Of a stretch of DNA of 11,708 nt, positions 1 through 5,421 are shown one piece after another. This stretch comes from Thioalkalivibrio sp. GTDB lineage: Bacteria > Pseudomonadota > Gammaproteobacteria > Ectothiorhodospirales > Ectothiorhodospiraceae. The DNA lies in assembly GCA_007119005.1 (NCBI GenBank), contig SKQM01000057.1:1-11708 (forward strand), written 5' to 3'. The stretch's first letter is position 1. Every line of letters begins with the position of its first letter. A model generated the notes under the pieces. It saw nothing but the letters and a program-made list of their open reading frames with translations, did no database searches and was not told where the DNA came from. Made by a program: the position numbers and the translations under genes.

Positions 1-433
1 CGAGGAGTTCGTCAGCGACTATCTTTATCACCACAACTTCGATCGCTTCCCGGTGGTCCGCGGGGAGCGCCTGCTCGGCAGCATCGGCCTCGCGGAGGTC
101 CGGGAGGTGCCGCGCGACGACTGGGAGCGGACCCGGGTCGGAGACATCTGCCAGCAACGGATTCAGGAAAACACCATCGAGGCCGATATGAAGGCCGATG
201 AGGCGCTGAACCGCATGCAGAAGTCGCGTTCGGTCCGGCTGATGGTCACCGACGGCGACCGGCTGGTCGGGATGCTGGTCCTGAAGGACCTGCTGCGTTT
301 CCTGGACGTCAGGGCCGAGCTCGAACCGGAATGGGATCGGGCCCGGTTGCGGTTTCCGCCTAGACGGGGCGGGACCGACGGGGGTAGGGCGCGCCGGCAG
401 GACTTCGCTTACCATCGTGCTTCCAGCGGTTGA
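1..433 (+). CDS. Site-2 protease-like protein with CBS pair, C-terminal fragment (5' truncated by window)
   Basis: The reading frame is open from base 2 and ends at TGA 431-433; the start lies outside the window, and the GTG at 53 is only an internal Val codon. Translation from base 2 begins EEFVSDYLYHHNFDRFPVV, the second half of a first CBS repeat. A second CBS repeat follows (MKADEALNRMQKSRSVRLMV ... RLVGMLVLKDLLRFLDVRAEL). The order 'FV.DY.Y.H.F..FPVV', then 'VPRDDWERTRVGDI', then 'RLVG..VLKDLL.FL', is what I know from the C-termini of M50/site-2-protease proteins carrying a CBS pair. The family cleaves membrane substrates, and the CBS pair is thought to sense adenine nucleotides. The protease core with its HExxH motif is not visible, so that part is inferred. 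About 30 Arg/Gly-rich residues (PPRRGGTDGG...) follow the last CBS strand and look like a non-conserved tail. The gene is probably co-transcribed with the ACT gene 15 nt downstream. Confidence 0.8.
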   Translation, partial: EEFVSDYLYHHNFDRFPVVRGERLLGSIGLAEVREVPRDDWERTRVGDICQQRIQENTIEADMKADEALNRMQKSRSVRLMVTDGDRLVGMLVLKDLLRFLDVRAELEPEWDRARLRFPPRRGGTDGGRARRQDFAYHRASSG

Positions 434-435
434 TG

Positions 436-441
436 AAGGGG
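436..441 (+). promoter_or_regulatory. Ribosome binding site for the GTG-started ACT gene
   Basis: AAGGGG lies 7 nt before the GTG at 449. There is no competing in-frame ATG with a better site, so this decides the non-ATG start. Confidence 0.6.
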
Positions 442-448
442 CAACAGG

Positions 449-1009
449 GTGAAGGTATCGGTGATTCTGACGCTGCTCGGGCCGGACCGTCCGGGGTTGG
501 TGAGTGCGCTGTCGGCGTGTGCGACCGCGGAGGGAGCGAACTGGATGGAAAGCCGGATGGTGCAGCTGGCCGGACAGTTCGCCGGCGTGGTGAGGCTGGA
601 AGTGGACGCCGAGGCGGCTGCCGGCCTGGAGGCCGCGCTGCGCGGGCTGGAGGCCGAGGGTCTGCATCTGACCATCGAGCGGGGCCGGGACAGTGGTCTG
701 GAACGGCTGCGTCGCGTGCAGCTGGACCTGGTCGGCCATGATCATCCGGGCATCGTGCAGGACATCTCGGGCGTGCTGGCACGTCACGGCATCACCATCG
801 AGGAGCTGGAAACCGGCTGCGAGCCCGCCTCGATGTCGGGAGAACTGCTGTTTCGGGCCTATGCGGAACTGGGTGTGCCGGCAGAGACGGACCTGCACGC
901 CGTCCAGGATGATCTCGAGGCCCTCGCAAACGCCCTGATGGTCGACCTCGAGCTTCACGACGCCGGAGAGCGGCCGAGCGCGGGCCCGGAAGACACGACA
1001 GCGCGCTGA
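449..1009 (+). CDS. Double-ACT-domain regulatory protein, GcvR family (glycine cleavage system repressor-like)
   Basis: The product is 186 residues, the usual size for GcvR-type proteins. ACT domain 1 spans about residues 3-80, with the ligand-loop signature LLGPDRPGLVSALS near the N-terminus and MESRMVQLAGQFAGVV after it. ACT domain 2 spans about 88-172, with a parallel loop LVGHDHPGIVQDIS and GITIEELETG. E. coli GcvR, the family model, has no DNA-binding domain; it represses the glycine cleavage operon by binding the activator GcvA. The protein here likewise shows no helix-turn-helix, so it probably acts through a protein partner or as a small-molecule sensor. No gcv gene is in the window, so the target is unknown. 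The tail after residue 172 (AGERPSAGPEDTTAR) looks disordered. It lies 15 nt after the CBS protein gene and 23 nt before the diguanylate cyclase, suggesting one operon. The family call is firm; the glycine link is inference. Confidence 0.82.
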   Translation: MKVSVILTLLGPDRPGLVSALSACATAEGANWMESRMVQLAGQFAGVVRLEVDAEAAAGLEAALRGLEAEGLHLTIERGRDSGLERLRRVQLDLVGHDHPGIVQDISGVLARHGITIEELETGCEPASMSGELLFRAYAELGVPAETDLHAVQDDLEALANALMVDLELHDAGERPSAGPEDTTAR

Positions 1010-1019
1010 GGGATCGGAC

Positions 1020-1024
1020 AGGAG
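1020..1024 (+). promoter_or_regulatory. Ribosome binding site for the TTG-started diguanylate cyclase
   Basis: AGGAG lies 8 nt before TTG 1033. The frame has no ATG near its beginning, and the conserved N-terminal helix starts directly after this TTG, so the site supports the rare start codon. Confidence 0.6.
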
Positions 1025-1032
1025 TTGACGGC

Positions 1033-2637
1033 TTGCCAGAAGACAGCACAAGAGACGACTGGAAGCTGCGATATCTGGACAGCGTCGCCGAGCTTGATTC
1101 CCGGGAAAGGCAATGGGGAGAGACGGAAGCGCTCCTGCGCCAGGGCCTGAGCCGCCTCTCGCTGGCGGTCGATGGAATCGATCCGGTGCTGGATCGCCAG
1201 CTCGAGGAATTGCGGAAGCTGCTGCGGGAGAAGGCCGCACCCGCAAGCCTGCGTGGCAAGCTGGAGCAGATTGCCGAGTCGGTCCGGCACCTCGACGACA
1301 GAAGGGAAGAGGCAGGCGCTCCTGGGGGAGTGGGTCACGGCCTGTTGGGTAGACTTTTCGGAAGGGGTGCGGCTGCCGCCCCTGCTGCGGCCGACGCGGA
1401 ACGACGCAGGTTGCGCGTGGCCAGGAACCTGCTGCAGGAGCTGGTCGAAGACCTCCTGGGGCAGGATGCCGGGGCCGATCTCCTGCGCAGGATCGGGCAG
1501 GCTACCAGCGAAGTTCAGGTCTACAACCTGGGGCACGAGCTCGTCACGAGTCTGCAGCCGTCCGTCCCCGGGGGCCAGGGTGGTCCGCCGCGCGGCGGAC
1601 TGAAGCCCCACGAGGTGCTGTTGCGGCTGCTTGAGCACATCGAGGTGCCCAGCGAACTCGGCGGACGCCACGAGGACATCCGGCAGCTTCTGCTCGGAGC
1701 CGGGGCAGCCGACCATACTGAACAGGCGCTGATGGCCATCGCGGACCTGGTCGCGGAGATCCATGGGCGGGCGCACCGCGACAGGGCCGAGATCGAGTCG
1801 TTCCTGAAGCAGGTGACGGAGCGCCTGAACGAGATCGACGCCGCCTTTCAGGAGAGCCTGGCGAGCCAGCGGGAGGGCTACGAGGAAGGGCAGGAACTCG
1901 GCAGGAACGTCGATGACCAGGTCAACGCGATCGAGGCGTCGGTCAGCCAGTCGCAGGATCTCGAGTCGCTCAAGGGTACGCTTCGGCAGCGCATCGATGT
2001 CATCCGCGGACACATGCGGCAGTATCGGGAGAGTGAAGAGCGGCGCATATCGGAAGCGGAGCGTCAGGTCGAGCGCCTCAACGAGCGCCTGCAGAGCGTA
2101 CAGCAGGAATCGGAGGAGTTGCGGCGGCGCCTCAAGGAGGAGCGCGATCTGGCAATGGTCGATCCGCTCACCGGCATCGGCAATCGGTTCGCGTACAACG
2201 AGCGGCTGGAGCTGGAGGTGGCGCGCTGGAAGCGCTATCGCTCGCCGCTGACACTGGCCGTCTGGGACATCGACCGTTTCAAGGACGTGAACGACCGGTA
2301 CGGACACCAGGCCGGCGACAAGGCGCTGACGCTGATCGCACAGCTGATCCGGAGACACATCCGCGAGACCGACTTCGTCGCCCGCTACGGCGGGGAGGAG
2401 TTCGTGTTGCTATTCCCGGAGACCGGGCTTGAGCAGGGCGCTGCGGCTGCGGAACACATCCGGCGCGAGGTGATGGATTGCGGCTTCCACTACCAGGAGC
2501 AGCCGGTGCCGATCACCATCTCCTGTGGTATCAGCGAGTTTCGCGACGGCGACACGGCGCAGGAAGTTTTCGGCCGCGCAGACGCTGCCCTCTATCGCGC
2601 CAAGGCGCAGGGCCGCAACCGCTGCGTTACGGACTGA
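1033..2637 (+). CDS. Diguanylate cyclase (GGDEF) with long coiled-coil N-terminal region, cytoplasmic
   Basis: The product is 534 residues and should make cyclic di-GMP from two GTP. The C-terminal GGDEF domain (about 372-534) looks catalytically complete. It has DPLTGIGNR at 377-385, the metal/nucleotide segment WDIDRFKDVNDRYGHQAGD from 411, the active-site signature GGEEF at 453-457, the inhibitory-site RETD (RxxD) at 444-447 exactly five residues before it, and a late ADAALYRAKAQGRNR. There is no signal peptide or membrane helix. Residues 1-370 are almost entirely charged helix, with a GGVGHGLLGRLFGRGAAAAPAAA linker near 98-120 and a strong coiled coil (about 250-370) leading into the cyclase, which suggests a dimeric coiled-coil signalling stalk. 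The N-terminal segment (TEALLRQGLSRLSLAVDGID) resembles the N-terminus of soluble cyclases in pseudomonads such as the DgcH type; that match is from memory and is weak. The input signal is unknown; proximity to an ACT protein and a CBS protein hints at metabolite sensing. Confidence 0.92.
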   Translation: MPEDSTRDDWKLRYLDSVAELDSRERQWGETEALLRQGLSRLSLAVDGIDPVLDRQLEELRKLLREKAAPASLRGKLEQIAESVRHLDDRREEAGAPGGVGHGLLGRLFGRGAAAAPAAADAERRRLRVARNLLQELVEDLLGQDAGADLLRRIGQATSEVQVYNLGHELVTSLQPSVPGGQGGPPRGGLKPHEVLLRLLEHIEVPSELGGRHEDIRQLLLGAGAADHTEQALMAIADLVAEIHGRAHRDRAEIESFLKQVTERLNEIDAAFQESLASQREGYEEGQELGRNVDDQVNAIEASVSQSQDLESLKGTLRQRIDVIRGHMRQYRESEERRISEAERQVERLNERLQSVQQESEELRRRLKEERDLAMVDPLTGIGNRFAYNERLELEVARWKRYRSPLTLAVWDIDRFKDVNDRYGHQAGDKALTLIAQLIRRHIRETDFVARYGGEEFVLLFPETGLEQGAAAAEHIRREVMDCGFHYQEQPVPITISCGISEFRDGDTAQEVFGRADAALYRAKAQGRNRCVTD

Positions 2638-2652
2638 GCCGGGGGGCCAGGG

Positions 2653-2678
2653 GGGGGCGGATTGGCAAATCTGTCCCC
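2653..2678 (+). repeat. REP-like hairpin, 'GGGGACAGATT' family, copy 1
   Basis: The left arm GGGGGCGGATT and right arm AATCTGTCCCC face each other across the loop GGCA. Pairing is 4 GC pairs, G-T, C-G, one G-T wobble, then GATT/AATC. The copy at 3583-3610 has the same layout. It lies 15 nt after the diguanylate cyclase stop, behind a G-rich stretch (2641-2657). AATCTGTCCCC ends are familiar from REP-type palindromes in Gammaproteobacteria (from memory). There is no T-run, so it is not a typical intrinsic terminator. Confidence 0.55.
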
Positions 2679-2753
2679 GTGGGCCGTCCCGGGTGGCCGC
2701 CTGGTTGACGCTCGTTCCCTCGGACCCTTACCTTTATGATGCAGCTGAGCCAT

Positions 2754-2861
2754 GTCCTTCGACGAGCTAAGGACGAACGGCGAGCGGGGGATTCCGTTCT
2801 CAGCCACACGTGCTCACTGCGTGAGCCTTCCGTTCCGTTCGTCCTGAGCTCGTCGAAGGAC
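2754..2861. repeat. Inverted pair of 27-nt palindromic repeats with 54-nt centre
   Basis: The left arm (2754-2780, beginning GTCCTTCGACGAGCT) and right arm (2835-2861, ending CTCGTCGAAGGAC) are reverse complements at 26 of 27 positions; the one difference is A at 2769 where C is expected. The 54-nt centre (2781-2834) holds CACGTG at 2807-2812 and a small hairpin CTCAC-TGC-GTGAG at 2813-2825. A further TCGAAGGAC copy at 2867-2875 follows the right arm. The core 'TCCTTCGACGAGCTCAGGAC' closely resembles a dispersed repeat I remember from many proteobacterial genomes. There is no open frame or transposase, so this is probably a non-autonomous REPIN-like unit. Confidence 0.75.
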
Positions 2862-2975
2862 GCCGGTCGAAGGACCTATGCTGGAATTTCTGCAGTCCCG
2901 GAACATTGATCAACGTTTCTCCAGCTGTCATTCGGAGCCCAACTCCGGATCCCACCGATAGCAAGGATCTGACCC

Positions 2976-3566
2976 ATGAGTGATCGAATCGACTCCAAGG
3001 CCCTGGACCAGCTGTTCTTCGAGGCCCGCACGCATAACGAGTGGCAGGACCGCCCCGTCAGCGATGAACTGCTGAAGGAGCTCTTCGACATCCTGCGCTG
3101 GGCGCCGACCAGCGCCAACTGCAGCCCGGCCCGGATCGTCTTCGTGAAGAGCCAGGAAGCCAAGGCGCGCCTGCTGCCCGCGATGATCGAGGGCAACGTG
3201 GATAAGACCCGTACTGCGCCGGTGACCGCGATCATCGGGCACGATCTCGAGTTTCACGAGCACCTTCCGCGCCTGTTTCCGCACACGGACGCGCGCTCCT
3301 GGTTCGCCGGCAACCAGCCGCTGATCGAGGCCACCGCGTTCCGCAACGGCAGCCTGCAGGGCGCCTATCTGATCATGGCCGCGCGCGCACTGGGCCTCGA
3401 CTGCGGGCCGATGTCGGGCTTCGATGCCGACAAGGTCAACGAGGCTTTCTTCCCGGACAGCAGCGTCCGCGTGAACTTCCTCTGCAATCTGGGCTACGGC
3501 CGCCCCGAGGCGCTGTTCCCGCGCAGCCCCCGCTTCAGTTTCGACGACGTCTGCCGGATCGAATAG
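2976..3566 (+). CDS. rutE: Malonic semialdehyde reductase-type nitroreductase (RutE/HadB family)
   Basis: The product is 196 residues, the same length as E. coli RutE as I remember it. It shares the family's stretches: [17 protein letters not shown] (17-33), [16 protein letters not shown] (41-56), the TAPVTAI and ARSWF segments, [12 protein letters not shown] (122-133), GPMSGFD (144-150) and NLGYG (171-175). These form an FMN-binding nitroreductase fold in which RTHN and [10 protein letters not shown] contact the flavin. RutE reduces malonic semialdehyde to 3-hydroxypropionate in the Rut pyrimidine-degradation pathway. No other rut gene is in the window, so the physiological substrate here is uncertain and a general NAD(P)H-dependent detoxifying reductase is possible. 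The ATG start is backed by AAGGA at 2963-2967, 8 nt upstream. It is a monocistronic gene standing inside a repeat-rich region (2638-3915). The family call is firm; the reaction is inferred. Confidence 0.87.
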   Translation: MSDRIDSKALDQLFFEARTHNEWQDRPVSDELLKELFDILRWAPTSANCSPARIVFVKSQEAKARLLPAMIEGNVDKTRTAPVTAIIGHDLEFHEHLPRLFPHTDARSWFAGNQPLIEATAFRNGSLQGAYLIMAARALGLDCGPMSGFDADKVNEAFFPDSSVRVNFLCNLGYGRPEALFPRSPRFSFDDVCRIE

Positions 3567-3582
3567 GCCCGGGGGTGGGAGA

Positions 3583-3610
3583 GCGGGACAGATTAATGAA
3601 TCTTTCCCGC
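3583..3610 (+). repeat. REP-like hairpin, 'GGGGACAGATT' family, copy 2
   Basis: The left arm GCGGGACAGATT and right arm AATCTTTCCCGC pair over 12 positions with one C/T mismatch, around the loop AATG. It has the same plan as the hairpin at 2653-2678 (G-rich foot, GATT/AATC top, 4-nt loop) and the same place, just behind a gene: 16 nt after the nitroreductase stop. It may stabilise the 3' end of that transcript. There is no U-tract, so it is not called a terminator. Confidence 0.6.
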
Positions 3611-3639
3611 CAGGCTGTGTCCCGCGAGGCTGGGCCTTG

Positions 3640-3669
3640 CTTGTGGGAGGCCAGCCCTCTGGGCGACCC
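3640..3669 (+). repeat. REP element, forward copy of the REPIN
   Basis: A 30-nt REP begins CTTGTGGGAGGCCAG and ends GGGCGACCC. It starts with the GTGGGAG head that I know from pseudomonad-type REP sequences. The predicted hairpin pairs G11-C25, C12-G23/24, C13-G22, A14-T21 and G15-C20 around the loop CCCT, with GGG (6-8) able to pair with CCC (28-30). It faces the inverted copy at 3713-3742 across 43 nt, together making a REPIN-like unit. Confidence 0.75.
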
Positions 3670-3712
3670 GGCTCAGGCGGAATCTCCGGCGAGGGGTGTT
3701 CTCCCCGGCCAT

Positions 3713-3832
3713 GGGTCGCCGAGAGGGCTCGCCTCCCACAAGGGCTGGCCGAGAGGGCTCGCCTCCCACAAGGGCTGGCCGAGAGGGCTCGCCTCCCACA
3801 AGGGCTGGCCGAGAGGGCTCGCCTCCCACAAG
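3713..3832 (-). repeat. Inverted REP copy expanded into a 30-bp tandem array
   Basis: Bases 3713-3742 read on the minus strand match the forward REP at 28 of 30 positions. From 3721 a 30-bp unit (gagagggctcgcctcccaca then agggctggcc) runs three times without a mismatch (3721-3750, 3751-3780, 3781-3810), followed by 22 nt of a fourth copy (3811-3832). There are no spacers. Exact copies point to recent slippage or unequal recombination, so the copy number may vary between strains. Because 30 is divisible by 3, every frame stays open through it and gives meaningless 10-residue protein repeats. Confidence 0.9.
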
Positions 3833-3836
3833 CGGT

Positions 3837-3865
3837 GGATGGCGGAGAGGCCTCGCCTCCCAAAG
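3837..3865 (-). repeat. Degenerate last REP copy
   Basis: Read on the minus strand this begins CTTTGGGAGGCGAGG and continues CCTCTCCGCC. It keeps the REP head and the GGCGAG/CTC-GCC stem with one bulged C, but has a changed loop and has lost a T/G in the head. It ends 50 nt before the DUF2868 start codon. Confidence 0.65.
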
Positions 3866-3915
3866 GGTGGGCCCGAATCCGTCTGCGCCAAATCTGATAT
3901 CTTCGCAGGGCACCG

Positions 3916-5421
3916 ATGCCGACACTGCGTCAGACCGCGGATTTCCCCTTCGTGACCACTGCCATGACCCCCGTACGCCAGCGCCTCGTCGCGGAGGCTC
4001 TGCGCCTGGAGGAAGACCGACTCGGCCGGATTCTGGAAGATCCGGTGGCGGACGCGCGGGCCCGCGAGGCGGGAGGTGACTTCGAACAGCGCGTGGTACG
4101 GCGTGCCGCCGAGACCGCTGCCGGACGCCGCTTTGCCGAAACCGTCGAGGGGCTGCTCCAGGTCCGTTTCTGGCTGGTTCTGGTCGCGCTCGGGCTGGCC
4201 CTGCTCGCCGGTCTCGGCGCGGCGGCTGCCGTGTTCGGCCAGGATGCGACGGTCAATATCGGCTGGGCCCTCGCCGCGCTGCTCGGGTTGCAACTGCTGA
4301 TGCTGCTGCTCTGGATCGTCTTCACGCTCTATCGGCCCCGTGGTGGTGGGGGCACGCTCGGGCGGGGGGCCATGGCGGCGGCACACGGTCTCGGCCGACG
4401 CCTTTCCCGGCGGCCCGACGCCGCCGTGGTGCTGTCGGCAAGCGTCGGGTTGCTGCGCCAGGGCGGGTTGGGGCGTTGGGTCGCCAGTGCCCTCACACAC
4501 GGACTGTGGGCGGTGTTCTGTCTCGGTGCGCTGCTCGGATCGGTGTTCGCACTGAGTGTGCGGCAGTACGAATTCGTCTGGGGTACGACGCTGCTGACCG
4601 AGGAGAGCTTCGTCGCGATGGTGGCGCTGCTCGGTGCCCCGGCGCAGTGGCTGGGCTGGCCGGTGCCGGACGAGCAGGTGGTGCGTGCGAGCCGCATCGG
4701 TCTCGAGGGCGCCGTGGGCCGCGAATTGTGGTCGGGGCTGCTGCTGGCGTCCCTGTTGTTTTACGGACTGCTGCCGCGAACACTGCTGGCTGGCCTCAGC
4801 CTGCTGCTGATGCGGCGTGCGGCGCACAGGTTGCGGCTGGACACCAGCCTTCCCGGCTATGCGCGGCTGTCCGACCGGTTGAGTCCCCGCGCGCGGTCGA
4901 TTGGTGTGCTGGACCCGTATCCCCTCGAGCAGCAGGGTCCGGACAGGCCTCCGCGCGGTCGGCCGGCGCCGGTCACCGGCGTCGCGCTGCTCGTCGGTCT
5001 CGAACTGGAGCGGGGCAGCCAGGACTGGCCGCCACGCGTTGCCGGAGTGGACTGGATCCCCCTGGGCCGCGCCGATGACCGCAGCCAGCGGCGCGATATC
5101 CTTACGGCGTTGCGGGTGCGGAGCGAGCCTCCGGGCGTGGTGCTGGTCGTCTGTTCGCTCGCACGCACCCCCGATCGCGGAGCCGAGCGCTTTTTCGCAA
5201 GTCTGCGCGAACAGACCCGTGCCCCGGTCTGGGCCGTACTCGACGAAGGCCGGCAGCTGGCCGCACGCGGCGGAGAGAGGGCCGCGCGGGTCCGACAGTG
5301 GCAGCAGGCCGGCATGCGTGCCGGGCTCGATTATGTGCTCGAGGCTGAACTCGACGATGCCGGGCACCCCGGCACCCGGGAGTTGGTGGAACTGCTCGGG
5401 CAGGCGGGGAGCGGGGCATGA
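3916..5421 (+). CDS. DUF2868 family polytopic membrane protein
   Basis: The product is 501 residues and matches the DUF2868 family (recognised from layout and its partner gene). A charged, probably cytoplasmic N-terminus (about 17-80: RLVAEALRLEEDRLGRILEDP) is followed by a hydrophobic pair at about 84-108 and 114-138, and further helices near 190-213 and 272-298. The soluble C-terminal part (about 305-501) contains PVTGVALLVGLELERG, PPGVVLVVCSLARTPDRGAERF and TRAPVWAVLDEG, alternating strands and helices like an alpha/beta sensor or regulatory domain. I chose ATG 3916 because AGGG lies 5 nt before it; ATG 3964 (M17, giving MTPVRQRLVAEALRL) starts more like other family members but has no visible ribosome site. 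The stop overlaps the next gene's start by 4 nt (ATGA), so translation is probably coupled to the DUF3482 GTPase. The function is unknown; a membrane anchor or regulator for the GTPase is inferred. Confidence 0.85.
   Translation: MPTLRQTADFPFVTTAMTPVRQRLVAEALRLEEDRLGRILEDPVADARAREAGGDFEQRVVRRAAETAAGRRFAETVEGLLQVRFWLVLVALGLALLAGLGAAAAVFGQDATVNIGWALAALLGLQLLMLLLWIVFTLYRPRGGGGTLGRGAMAAAHGLGRRLSRRPDAAVVLSASVGLLRQGGLGRWVASALTHGLWAVFCLGALLGSVFALSVRQYEFVWGTTLLTEESFVAMVALLGAPAQWLGWPVPDEQVVRASRIGLEGAVGRELWSGLLLASLLFYGLLPRTLLAGLSLLLMRRAAHRLRLDTSLPGYARLSDRLSPRARSIGVLDPYPLEQQGPDRPPRGRPAPVTGVALLVGLELERGSQDWPPRVAGVDWIPLGRADDRSQRRDILTALRVRSEPPGVVLVVCSLARTPDRGAERFFASLREQTRAPVWAVLDEGRQLAARGGERAARVRQWQQAGMRAGLDYVLEAELDDAGHPGTRELVELLGQAGSGA

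Noticed and set aside
955..2358. Long minus-strand open frame (467 codons) opposite the diguanylate cyclase
   Set aside because: The + strand encodes a full GGDEF protein with all motifs; the antisense product has no recognisable motif.
2641..2660. G-quadruplex in the G-rich tract after the diguanylate cyclase
   Set aside because: There are two long G runs (6 and 8) and a GG only; four separate G3 runs with loops are not present, and the tract forms part of the hairpin at 2653-2678.
2705..2740. Promoter TTGACG ... TATGAT upstream of the nitroreductase
   Set aside because: Both boxes look good alone but are 24 nt apart, too far for a standard promoter, and lie more than 230 nt from the gene with an inverted repeat between.
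2928..3863. Minus-strand frame with GRRALSASPC repeats opposite the nitroreductase
   Set aside because: The repeated peptide is just the translated REP array; the rest is antisense to a clear RutE-family gene.
3713..3865. CRISPR array
   Set aside because: The 30-bp units are directly contiguous with no spacers, match an inverted REP nearby and have no cas genes beside them.
3673..5367. Long minus-strand open frame (564 codons) opposite DUF2868 with WEASPLGQPL-type repeats
   Set aside because: It is an antisense shadow of a high-GC gene prolonged through the 30-bp repeat, which stays open in all frames; composition is Gln/Arg/Pro-rich with no domain.
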